The notes under the pieces: generated by a model
What the model was told of the DNA's origin: nothing
What the model saw: only the letters and a program-made list of their open reading frames with translations
Databases searched by the model: none
Made by a program: the position numbers and the translations under genes
Part shown: positions 1-9,529 of the stretch, piece by piece
Layout: each line of letters starts with the position of its first letter
Numbering within the stretch: position 1 is the first letter of the stretch
From: Astragalus membranaceus
Taxonomy: Eukaryota > Streptophyta > Magnoliopsida > Fabales > Fabaceae
NCBI GenBank assembly: GCA_039519185.1
Contig: JAZGSX010000016.1
Span: 1-64,000, forward strand
Direction: 5' to 3'
DNA: 64,000 nucleotides

Positions 1-2252
1 CACCGACAGATGTCGGCGTCGGAATTGTCTGAGTTAAAGACGCAACTTGAAGAATTGCTTAAGAAGAAGTTTGTGAGACCGAGTGTGTCACCGTGGGGAG
101 CTCCGGTATTGTTAGTGAAGAAGAAAGATGGGAGCATGAGGTTATGTGTGGACTATCGTCAGTTGAATAAGGTAACTATCAAGAATAAGTATCCGCTTCC
201 GAGGATCGACGATCTGATGGATCAGTTAGTGGGTGCCCGTGTTTTCAGCAAAATTGATTTGAGGTCCGGATATCATCAGATTAAAGTAAAGGATGAGGAT
301 GTTCAGAAAACAGCGTTCAGGACAAGGTATGGGCATTATGAATATTCAGTGATGCCGTTCGGTGTGACCAATCCTGGTGTATTTATGGAATATATGAACC
401 GTATTTTCCATAATTACCTAGATCGGTTTGTGGTGATCTTCATAGATGATATTCTAGTTTATTCTAAGTCAGAGGAAGAGCATGCTGAGCACCTGAAGTC
501 AGTGTTGGAAGTTTTAAAAGAGAAAAAGTTGTACGCTAAGTTATCGAAGTGTGAGTTCTGGCTGAAAGAGGTGAGTTTCCTTGGGCACGTGATTTCTGGT
601 AATGGTATTGCGGTTGATCCGGCAAAAGTAGAAGCAGTGTTGGAATGGGAGTCTCCGAAGTCCGTAACAGAGATTAGAAGCTTTTTGGGTTTGGCTGGGT
701 ACTACAGGAGGTTCATCGAGGGTTTTTCCAAGTTGGCCCTTCCGTTGACTCAGTTGACTTGCAAGGGTAAAGTTTTTGTTTGGGATGCCCGGTGTGAGGA
801 AAGTTTTATGGAACTGAAAAAGAGATTGACGACGTCGCCTGTTTTGACGTTGCCTAATCCAGAGGAACCGTTCGTTGTATATTGTGACGCTTCGAAGATG
901 GGTCTCGGAGGTGTGTTGATGCAAGATGGGAAAGTCGTTGCGTATGCGTCGAGGCAGTTGCGGGTTCATGAGAAAAATTACCCTACGCATGATTTGGAAT
1001 TGGCTGCTGTGGTATTTGTGCTCAAGATTTGGAGGCACTACCTTTATGGTTCGAGGTTCGAAGTGTTCAGTGATCATAAGAGTCTAAAGTATCTGTTCGA
1101 TCAGAAAGAGTTGAATATGAGACAGCGTCGGTGGTTGGAGCTCTTGAAAGATTATGACTTTGGTTTGAATTATCATCCCGGCAAAGCTAATGTCGTGGCT
1201 GATGCTTTAAGCAGAAAGTCTTTGCATATGTCGGCAATGATGGTGAAAGAATTAGAGCTGATCGAGGAATTCAGGGATTTGAGTTTGGTTTGTAAAATGA
1301 CACCTCGCAGTGTCAAGCTGGGGATGTTAAGGATCGATAATGATTTCCTGGGCAGCATCAGGGAAGCTCAGAAGAAAGATGTCAAGTTAGTGGATTTAAT
1401 TAACGGGGTTGGTCAATCTGAAGATGGAGATTTCAAATTAGATTCCAGTGGTGTGTTGAGGTTCCGGGGTAGGATCTGTGTTCTGGACGATGAAGAGATG
1501 AGAAAGGCAATTCTAGAGGAGGGTCACCGTAGCAAGTTGAGTATCCATCCTGGAGCGACGAAAATGTATCAAGACCTGAAAAAGATGTTTTGGTGGTATG
1601 GTATGAAGAGAGATGTGGCACAGTTTGTGTATGCCTGTTTGACATGTCAGAAATCTAAGGTTGAGCATCAGAAGCCTGCAGGGCTAATGCAACCGTTGGA
1701 AGTTCCAGAGTGGAAATGGGATAGCATAGCGATGGATTTTGTGACGGGACTACCGAATACAGTTAAGGGTCATGACGCTATTTGGGTGATCATTGATAGG
1801 TTAACGAAGTCTGCTCATTTTATTCCTATTAATATCACTTATCCGGTGTTGGTCGAGCGTTGAAATCGAAGAAGCTCACTCCTTGATTTGTTGGTCCTTA
1901 TCAGATTTCTGAAAGAATCGGAAATGTGGCTTATAGAGTGGCTTTACCACCAAATCTTTCGAACTTGCATGACGTGTTTCACGTGTCACAACTTCAGAAG
2001 TATGTTTCGGATCCATCTCATGTGATCCATATGGACGATGTAGAGGTGCGGGATAATCTCACTGTGGAGACGATGCCCGTACGGATTGAGGATCGTGAAG
2101 TGAAAGCGCTTAGAGGCAAAGAGATTGCATTAGTGAAAGTGGTCTGGCTAGGAGCTGCCGGCGAGAGTATGACTTGGGAGCTAGAGAGCAAGATGCGAGA
2201 ATCCTATCCAGAGTTGTTTGATCAGGTAAATTTCGAGGACGAAATATTCTAA
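1..2252 (+). pseudogene. Ty3/gypsy chromovirus pol, 3' part, broken (element F1)
   Basis: This is the RT-RNase H-integrase part of a Tekay-like pol polyprotein; its gag and protease lie outside the window. The frame from nt 10 shows the RT signatures SPWGAPVLLVKKKDGS and KIDLRSGYHQIK (Asp at residue 83), and FIDD at residues 144-147. RNase H follows (YCDAS, FSDHKSLKYL, VADALSRKS). The integrase zinc finger is visible as GHRSKLSIHPG and CLTCQK, and the core begins at SIAMDFV. At nt 1843-1849 most of the integrase core is missing and the frame shifts by one. The C-terminal tail (LHDVFHVSQLQKYV, then a chromodomain-like VKVVWLGAAGESMTWELE) continues in another frame to 2252. The usual TNAPAVF of RT reads TNPGVF. 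The copy cannot make integrase. The family assignment is strong and the lineage name is an inference. Confidence 0.93.
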
Positions 2253-2264
2253 GTGGGGGAGAGT
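2251..2264 (+). other. polypurine tract of element F1
   Basis: The purine run AAGTGGGGGAGAG lies directly before the LTR start TGTAACACCC, as expected for the plus-strand primer of reverse transcription. The upstream segment AAATTTCGAGGACGAAATAT is also found before the 3' LTR of element A at 33209-33228, which ties the two families together. Confidence 0.85.
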
Positions 2265-3199
2265 TGTAACACCCTAAAATATTTAATTAATTTGTTTAAT
2301 TAAGTAATTGGGGATTTAAATTAATTTAGTTGATATAATGTAATTAATTAGAATTTTATTAATGATGGTGGTATTAGGAGGTTGTGGAGGCGCCACTTGC
2401 ATGACTTGGGCTTGAGTGGAAGGCCCAAGCCCATGATCCAGTAGTATGCGAAGTGGACTAGTGAATTGGGGGTTAGGGATTTTGGCTATTGTTGCGAATT
2501 GCAAGAGAGAGCAAGAGAGAAAGAGAATAGCGTGAGAAAGAGAGAGAGAGCAAGGAGGCGGCCAAGAGGAGAAGGAGAAGAGGATTCGAAGACCAAGAGG
2601 AAGGGATCTCCGTTGTTGCTGTGGCTCTGTAGGTGACTTCTCCTAGGGCATCGAATTCTTCTTCTTGAAAAGGTTAGGGGAGCTCTATCATTCTATCTAA
2701 TAAATTATATGATGGGTCCTAGATCTAGGGTTTATACTAGTACCATGTGTTCTTGATGTTCTTTAATGTTCTTGAATGTTTTTGGGTTGCCCATGATGAT
2801 GATCTTCATATATACATATATGTGTGCCATATGCGAATTGATTTAGTGTTTGAACCTTGAGATTAATACGAATTATGTATGTGTTTTGATGATGTTGGTA
2901 TTTGTGAGTTCATGGAATTATGAATTGGTATGTTGGAGAGCTTGATGTTTCGCATTTTGGGTGTGGGTGTGCAAGGGCGCCTAGGGCGCCAAAGTGATGA
3001 TGATTTTAGTGCTCCAAAAGAATTTTGTTGATTGATTAAATTAAGTGTTATTTTGAGTGTTGAAAATTATAAGATTTTGATGAGTTAAATTGCTAAAAAT
3101 CAGTTTTTAGTGTTTTGGAAAATTGCTGGAAAAATGGTGATTTTTTTTGGTTTTTAGTGTTGAAGAGTTGTTGGAAAAATTCTGGGTTTGTTGCTGCTG

Positions 3200-3515
3200 T
3201 TTTCTGGGCGCCAAGTGCCTGTGCTGGGCGCCTGTGGCTTGTGTGTGTTGCTGTGTGTTGCCAGATTTCCTGTGTGACTAGGCGCTGGGTGCCAGCACTG
3301 GGCGCTGAGCGCCCAAGCGTGTGTGTGTGTGTTGCGCCAAGGCGCTGGGCTCTGAGCGCCCGTGTGTGTTGCTGCGTGTTGCGCCAAGGCGCTGGGCGCC
3401 AGGCGCTGGGCGCTGAGCGCCCGTTGTGTTGCGTGTGTGCGTTGTGTGGCGCGCCTGGGCGCTGGGCGCCAGTGCGCGTGCTGCCTGGTTGCCTGGGCGC
3501 CTAAGGCGCCTATTT
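3200..3515 (+). repeat. GGCGCC-rich low-complexity tract in the F1 LTR
   Basis: Dense, irregular repeats of CTGGGCGCC and GCGCC are mixed with GTGTGT and TGTTGC. They resemble the tracts in the solo F LTR (49531-49870), the G LTR (54930-55465) and the A LTRs. Open frames across this stretch are side effects of GC-rich repeats, not genes. Confidence 0.8.
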
Positions 3516-3799
3516 TCAGAATGTTGCTTGATTTTTCCTAAACTTATTTTTAGCATAACTTTTGACTCAGACGTCCGTTTTGAACGATTCGAAAAGTGTC
3601 GCGAAGCTTTTTACGTTGTCTATCTATGGGTCCAATTTTTAAAATGAAAAATTGTTATTTTCTGATTGTTTGTGGGCGCCCAAGTGGCCATCCCCGGTGA
3701 TCGTCCCAGTGACATTGAAAAATTATATGAAGCTCTTTAAAATTCCTTTTTAGTGTATAAACAACAGTTTTCACGTGGTAGTGTCAAAATGATGATTTT

Positions 3800-4005
3800 G
3801 ACGAGGATGCCCTTGGTGGCTAGTCAAATGACTGTTTTGCCCCTAGTGGCCAAGGTTGTAGATAATGGTTTGTAAATGACGAGGATGCCCTTGGTGGCTA
3901 GTCAAATGACTGTTTTGCCCCTAGTGGCCAAGGTTGTAGATAATGGTTTGTAAATGACGAGGATGCCCTTGGTGGTTAGTCAAATGACGTTTTTGCCCCT
4001 AGTGG
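3800..4005 (+). repeat. 78-bp tandem repeat in the F1 LTR
   Basis: Units starting GACGAGGATGCCCTTGGTGG occur at 3800, 3878 and 3956, giving a period of 78 bp and about 2.5 copies. Each unit contains TGCCCCTAGTGGC, which can pair GCC with GGC. The first two units are almost identical. Confidence 0.9.
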
Positions 4006-4948
4006 CTATTGTTTGAGTTGATTGATAATTATGTGTAAGTGATGATGAGAACCCAGTGACGTTCGAGCCCCGAAGGGCTAAGTGATGTTAAGGTCTAAAT
4101 GGCCAAGTGACGTTTTGTGCTGATTATGAATTTGACAGGTGCTGTGCTCTTTGCGAGCAAACGGGTAAGTGACGGGTCACATAGTTGACTATGATTTGAG
4201 TAATTGTGCGTTTGTGTGTTGTGAGTGATGCATGTCATAGTGTCTCATGCCCATATGCATAAATCCAGTGACGTTTTGGGGCCTGAGTGGCTAAGTGACG
4301 ATGAGGCCTTAAGGGCTAAGCGACGTTTTATGAAAAGGGTACCTCATGCATATGCCCGCGAGTGGGTTGCATTTCATAAGCCTACATGACATGAGATGAG
4401 TATTGTAAGTGATGTGAATGATGACTGTAATGTGGATATTTAGTGTTTTGGATGCTGATTGTTCTAGTGCGTAGCCTATGCTTAGTACTTATCATATTTT
4501 CTATTATATGGATTGAAATGATGCTCACCCTTTCCTGTTTGAATGTTACCCCCGTGTTGGTAACGTGCAGGTGATTCCCAGTGAATGCCTTAGCTTCACT
4601 TCTTGAGTCGAGTCGTCATGCTCTGATACGTAGCACTCAGGGGGGAACGAACTCGATATTTTATTAATGATTTTCTGGTTGTTATGTCCATGTGAACCCT
4701 TCTGTTATGTTTTATTATTTTCCGCTGCGTAGTTGGTTTTTGTTATGTGGAGTTTTTATAAGCGACGTTAAATTGAGGCTTGAGATTCTTTATTTGTGAC
4801 GTGCTACGTGAACGTATGATTACTGAGTTGAACTATTTTTAAAATTGATAAGCGACGTTTTATTGAAGTATGTGTAACATTCCCTACGAACGAAATTTTT
4901 AAACTCTGATTTTTATAAACAAAGTGACGGGTAGAATGGGGTGTTACA

Positions 4949-5114
4949 GTTGTGGGGCTCGATTCACACAAAAACAACAAGGGCAAGAATAAGTTACACC
5001 CGTTTTGGGAACATCAGTTTTGGCAAAATGTGCTTGAGAAAAATTTATAAACTCTTCGACTCCATTCGCATACTCATCACTCAGACGATTATTTTGCATC
5101 CAACTGCGATCCAT
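4949..5114 (-). pseudogene. En/Spm-type transposase, N-terminal Transpos_assoc domain, truncated
   Basis: From the ATG at 5112-5114 the minus strand reads MDRSWMQNNRLSDEYANG, then VEEFINFSQAHF and a cysteine cluster SCPCCFC. This matches my knowledge of the transposase-associated domain at the start of plant CACTA TNPD/tnp2 proteins (MDRSWM, EYxxGVxxF, CPCxxC). The frame stays open up to the LTR of F1, which cuts it after about 55 codons. The protein would bind or act on CACTA ends in the nucleus. Here it is a dead fragment, because the remaining several hundred residues are absent. The start is chosen because MDRSWM is the conserved beginning of the family; an upstream in-frame ATG at 5150 is less likely. 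Confidence 0.82.
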
Positions 5115-5487
5115 GGCTACGCTCCACAATAATAGACCAAGTATTGTCAAAACAAAATCAAGCTATCACATCAAACCAACAGCAACAATTAACAGTTAGT
5201 TATACAAGCATTTCCTAACTAAGTGGAACACAACAGAACTGGAAAAATGCTCCCTCTCAATACTAGATTCCAGAGAACAGCGACCAACAATTTGGCCAAT
5301 ATTTTTACACCCCAAGTGAAGAAAACAATCATTTTCCTCCAAAAGTCATATACTAATGCTATTGCTAACACACACTTCCATCACACACTTCCATCAAAAA
5401 GAAGTGCATTCCAATGGTTAGTCTTATTATTAGTTAGAATGTATAATGTTGACCAAAAACTTGCAAATAATGAGTAAGTTAGTCTTT

Positions 5488-5650
5488 AAACACCCGATGC
5501 TAAATGTATTTGCTTTAGACATTTAGCATCGGGTGTTTAAACAACCGATGCTAAAAGTAGGCGCGAAAAATGAAATCTTCTATTTAATTGCAAAAATGCG
5601 ACCGGTTCAACATTTAGCATCGGCTGTTCAAACAACTGATGCTAAATGAT
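5488..5650. repeat. CACTA subterminal inverted repeats
   Basis: AAACACCCGATGCTAAATGT (5488) is followed by its inverse ACATTTAGCATCGGGTGTTT (about 5518-5537), then ACCGATGCTAAA, and a further pair CATTTAGCATCGG and CTGATGCTAAATG (about 5610-5648). In En/Spm elements, subterminal repeats of this type are bound by the transposon-encoded protein. Confidence 0.8.
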
Positions 5651-5678
5651 GCTTATTAATGTCGTTTTTCCATTAGTG

Positions 5679-6837
5679 TGAAGTACCCACAGTATCACCC
5701 TATGGACTATGCTATCCTATGTCTAGGTTTTAGCACGGAAATAACAAAGTTTCCTTTATTAAACACTTACCCACATTAGTTATTGAGTTCCAATTATAAA
5801 CCTTGTCTGAATTTATAATTTGCATTCACTTTTAGCTGATCAATTCTAAAGAATGAATATCAAAGAGAATTAAGCATGCAGGAACTAAAATTCCAACATC
5901 AATACATAACACAAAACTAATTAAAGGATCATTACAAAGTGTATAGCATCCCAACTACAAACGGAATTTGCTCATGCTTAACATTACTAAAAACATAATC
6001 ATACAAGAGACAATGAAAAGAGTAGTGTACACAAGTGATTGCCCCAGCATCAGCTAGCTTAGTAATGCTGCAGCATTGCCTTCTTTGTAGTTGCTTGAGG
6101 ACGAAGGAAGAAGTTGTCAGTTCCTTCCCTCTCCTTACGAAACCAGCTGCAAATGATTTTAAGTGATATTTTGAGGTGAGTTCTGGTCTTCTTGTGAATG
6201 ACGAGATGAAGAGTATTTAAAGACTTCATGGGTGAGCTTTCTTGAAGGTTAAGTTTACTTGGAGAAAAAGTTGGTTTCACTTGAATCCATGTGCCTCAAA
6301 AGTAGATTTGATCTTTCAACAATTAAAGAAAAGAGGTCCTATAGTGAATTGACAAGTGTCCCTAAAAGGTGGCTCCCTTGAGTGAGGTTTCTTCATGGTT
6401 GGATTTCCTTGGAGAAGAAGTTGATCTCTTTTAAATCCATGTGCCTCAAAAAGTAGATTTGACCTTTGCTTTATTAAAGAGAAGAGGTCCTATAGCGAAT
6501 TGACAAGTGTCCCTAAAAGGTGGCTCCCTTGAGTGAGGCTTCTTCATGATGAAGTTACTTAAGGTTGGAGTAATTTTCCACTCGTAATGCTGGAGCATTT
6601 CAGTCTGCCACGAATGCTGGGGCATTTCAGTCTGCCACGAATGCTAGGGCAACTAATGCTGTAGCATTGAATAAACACATTAAAATACAATATGGGGCAC
6701 CAAAAGTGTCGAATGATCACAAATCAGTTCCTAACCCTCCTTTACTCTAAACAACACATATTAACTACTTTAACAACAATATTACTTATAAACTCACATT
6801 GATTTAAGACTAGAACATATAAAAGGGGACCTACAAT
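5679..6837. repeat. uncharacterised repeat region with 150-bp duplication and palindromes
   Basis: No coding family is recognised here. A segment of about 150 bp is repeated in tandem (for example TCCATGTGCCTCAAAA at 6287 and 6437, and GACAAGTGTCCCTAAAAGG once in each copy). The perfect 14-bp palindrome AATGCTGCAGCATT lies at about 6064-6077. Variants of it (AATGCTGGAGCATT, AATGCTGGGGCATT, AATGCTAGGGC, AATGCTGTAGCATT) cluster at 6586-6672, so the 150-bp repeats lie between two palindrome clusters. The rest is AT-rich without visible genes. Confidence 0.6.
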
Positions 6838-7131
6838 TCAGGGTACAATCATATTGCGATGTATCCACCCGACCAAGAAATGACAGCCTTTATGATCGAA
6901 AAGGGGAACTACTATTACCGAGTGATGTCGTTTGAGTTGAAGAATGCAGGGGCGACGTATCAGAGGATGATGAATAAAATTTTTCGAGCCCAGATAGGAT
7001 GGGTTGCCGAAGTCGATCTGGACGATATGATCGTCAAGAGCAAAGCAGACATGGACCATCTAGCCGATTGTGAAAGCACTTTAAATAAAAGAAACATCAA
7101 AAAACTTTGTGTAAGAAATATTAATATTTAA
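6838..7131 (+). pseudogene. Tat/Athila-type reverse transcriptase fragment
   Basis: A short frame reads MYPPDQEMTAFM, then YRVMSFELKNAGATYQRMMN, and EVDLDDMIVKSK. The order MYPPDQExTAF, NAGATYQRxMNxxF, LDDMIVKSK matches the central part of RT in the Tat/Ogre/Athila branch of Ty3/gypsy, where the catalytic block is usually written YIDDMVVKS. The similarity fades after about nt 7075, and no RNase H or integrase follows. It is an isolated relic of about 80 codons unrelated to the chromoviral RTs nearby. The usual PFGL is SFEL, a further sign of decay. Confidence 0.75.
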
Positions 7132-7139
7132 TTAAATAA

Positions 7140-7665
7140 ATAACATACATTGTGAACATCCAAAAATAGTTAAATATAAGATTATGAGTAGACTCAATAA
7201 ACATTTTAATTTTAACTCACAAAATCACGTATTGCAAATAAGCACTACAAAGTCAAACTATAGAAAGGCAGCTTTTGTGAATACAAAGTTTCAAAGACAA
7301 GAAGGTAACAGAGTAAATGACAACATTACAGAGTTGACACAAAGAAAGCACAATAGAAACACACCACAAGGCCAAAAAAATAGACCGGGCTCTATGAAAA
7401 ATTCTCTCTAAGTGAAAGGAGTCGTTCGGGTTCTAGGTTGGATTCTAACATCTTTATATCAGCTCTAACCTTGATACTCTTTCCTAAGAATACCTACTAC
7501 TCATCCTATTATCTTGAGAACTTAACCAACTAATTTGGTCAGCCTCACGACTATCAAGGATAAAGCAGGCAATGCATGCAACTCTACTCAGAGTTCACAC
7601 ATCGGAAAGCACAATAAACCACACAAACAGTCCGGTTAGGACCAAACTGCTCTGATACCACTAAA
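7140..7665 (-). mobile_element. 5' leader of a minus-strand LTR element (H), with PBS
   Basis: GCTCTGATACCA at 7649-7660 is a perfect complement of the TGGTATCAGAGC PBS. It sits beside the LTR end at 7666, so an element read on the minus strand begins here. To the left the leader runs AT-rich without a recognisable gag and then merges into unassigned sequence near the RT relic. Everything after the leader is lost. Confidence 0.65.
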
Positions 7666-8291
7666 TGTGACACCCTTTACCCTGAAAGTAATTATAAGTG
7701 ACAAAGTACGAAAAATGAGTAAAATTGTTTTTCAAAATAATAGTCGCAATTCATTTTCGAAATACCTTTCGCAATTAAAAATGCCATTAACTCCTTAAAT
7801 CATATAAACATTATTTATAAGAACATTAAAGCCTAAGGCGATAAAACATTTCTTTTAATACAGTAACTAGAATGACCGCGAATATATTATTGAAAATAGA
7901 ACCCAAGTCCCGATGTCACATTATCAGAGCAATAAACCTTTAATCAATTAAATAAATAAAAAGTAACATCAACGTATAGTATCATTCCGCAAGTTGCTGG
8001 GTGATCCGTAGTGATCACATCTCCACCGCTGCACAATCGTAGAAGCTCACATCAACGACATCTGGAACTCAATCTAAAAAAATGGTGCACGTGTGAGAAA
8101 GAGCGTCCAAACCATATAAGGAACATAAGACCGAAACTACAATGGTAAGGACTATCACATAGCAAGGAAATAATCAACAATAGTGGTTACAACTTTCATA
8201 ACACTCATGCACAAACAATCCTTAACTAATCTTTAGCTAATACTATTGTCGCGACCCCACGTACAGTCCTAGGACTACAAGCAGCAGCAGC

Positions 8292-8325
<34 letters not shown>

Positions 8326-8469
8326 GCAACAGGATCAGGATACCTTGCCAGATACTGCCTTACACTCATCATCAACAACAACAATAGGACCAGGATACCT
8401 TACCCGAACGGGATACCTTGCCCGTTAACGCCCTACAAAGAACAACATCAATAGGAACGAGATACCTTG
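7666..8469 (-). repeat. LTR remnant of element H
   Basis: The plus-strand left end TGTGACACCC follows the PBS with a 5-nt gap, marking the 3' end of an LTR read on the minus strand. Inside are TATCAGAGC (7922-7930), a (CAA)n microsatellite at 8288-8330, and four spaced copies of GATACCTTG (about 8338-8469). The LTR is broken at 8470, where another LTR terminus begins. H is the one family that lacks the CTCTGAT heptamer near the LTR end. Confidence 0.65.
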
Positions 8470-9415
8470 TGTAACACCCCATTTCTACCCGGTAAAATAA
8501 TACAAAAATATCAGAGTTCATAAAAAAAATCATCAAATAAATGGAGTGCCGAATAGGGTTCCTACGGGTTTCCAGCTGAACTTTTGTTGAACTTGTAACC
8601 TCAATCCTCAACCATTTACAACCACGAATTTGAGCTCCAAAATAAACCTCAAACACTTCTAGTTACTGAAACTCTCTCCTAACTAGTACAATCATCAAGG
8701 CAAACTCAGCTTTACTTACCATCTAGTCTCAAATAGACATGCAAGACTCCAAGGCTCCATAAAACCTCATTGTCTTCTCCATTTGAGCTTGAAGGTGCAT
8801 CAATGGTGAATGGAGTTAGAGATGGGTGTGGAATGTGTTCTGGGTATCAGAATGAAGAAGTTGAGAAGCTGGTTTGAATGGAGTAAAGAAAAGCAACATG
8901 CATGGAGAATGGAGAAAGAACTCTTCCCTCCTTTCCTCTATCTCTCTCTACGGTTTCTCCCTCTCTCCCAGCTCTCTATTTCTGTTTCTGGTTTTCAGTA
9001 AAAATGAGGAATGAGAGGTACTGTGCGTTTTAATGTTTGTCCAGCTGAGGGTCATTAAATGAGGGGAAAAGACTAAAACGCCCTTGGCTTTCTAATTCTC
9101 TTTTAAACTCTACTTAATTCATTTTTATTGCATTATCAACCAATAATTTATACAATGATTAAATATAGCATATAGGTGTGTTTGGTGAGAGATGGGTCAG
9201 CTGAAACTCATTAATGTGTGGAAAAGACGAAAATACCCCTATCCTAGTATTCTCTCTTAAAATCCCAATTAGCTCACCATTTAATCGACAATTCAAGTAC
9301 TAATATAATTTAGCACCCAAGCATAACATAACTCACTTAATCAACTAAGATAATTAATCATCTTGACCTCTTGCTAATTTAAATAATTTAAATTAGCGAA
9401 ATTGGGGATGTTACA
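8470..9415 (-). repeat. chimeric LTR: F/A-type end joined to D-type LTR
   Basis: The first 79 bp (TGTAACACCCCATTTCTACC, then ATATCAGAGTTCA) look like the 3' end of an A/F-type LTR read backwards. From 8549 (CCGAATAGGGTTCC) to 9415 (GGGGATGTTACA) the sequence is colinear with 14513-15385 of the D1 5' LTR. The piece therefore has correct TG and CA ends but two parents. It occupies the position of the 3' LTR of D1. A splice-donor consensus GGTAAG lies on the minus strand with GT at 8718-8719. Confidence 0.7.
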
Positions 9416-9427
9416 CCCGCATGTCCT

Positions 9428-9529
9428 CCTCAACCGAAAAGATAGGGATATTTCACCCGCATGACCTCTTGACCTCAAAATTGACAAAACGTACCTCAAC
9501 CGAAAAGATAGGGATATTTCACCCGCATG
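9428..9529. repeat. 36-bp direct repeat at the pol end of D1
   Basis: An identical 36-bp segment starting CCTCAACCGAAAAGATAGGG occurs at 9428-9463 and 9494-9529, so the pol terminus is duplicated between the stop codon and the LTR. D2 has a single copy. The duplication appears to have replaced the polypurine tract, which I cannot find here. Confidence 0.8.

Larger units (their letters stand above)
2265..4948 (+). repeat. 3' LTR of element F1 (2,684 bp)
   Basis: The LTR starts TGTAACACCC and ends GGGGTGTTACA, with matching inverted ends and a polypurine tract immediately before it. From 5' to 3' it holds a GA-rich tract (2500-2575), a possible splice donor TGTAG|GTGACT (GT at 2633), a GGCGCC-rich stretch (3200-3515), a 78-bp tandem repeat, a series of TGACG motifs with mini-hairpins (4050-4330), GCTCTGATAC at 4620-4629, and CTCTGAT at 4904-4910, 38 bp before the end. 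It is followed by GTTGT, the probable 5-bp target duplication; the partner copy is outside the window. The solo LTR at 48210-51615 belongs to the same family. Confidence 0.93.
4949..5678 (-). mobile_element. CACTA (En/Spm) transposon, 5' end fragment
   Basis: On the minus strand the element begins at 5678 with CACTAATGGAAAAACGAC, a typical CACTA terminus. TGA (5679-5681) follows on the plus strand as the possible 3-bp target site. Subterminal repeats of the type CCGATGCTAAATG occur in both orientations at about 5489-5545 and 5610-5648. A transposase reading frame begins at 5114 and runs left until the F1 LTR interrupts it at 4948. The other terminus is not in the window. Confidence 0.85.

Noticed and set aside
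541..1077. Antisense open frame over RT/RNase H
   Set aside because: Shadow of the pol frame; similar antisense frames appear over every pol copy (for example 11299-11643, 20750-21115, 62018-62326).
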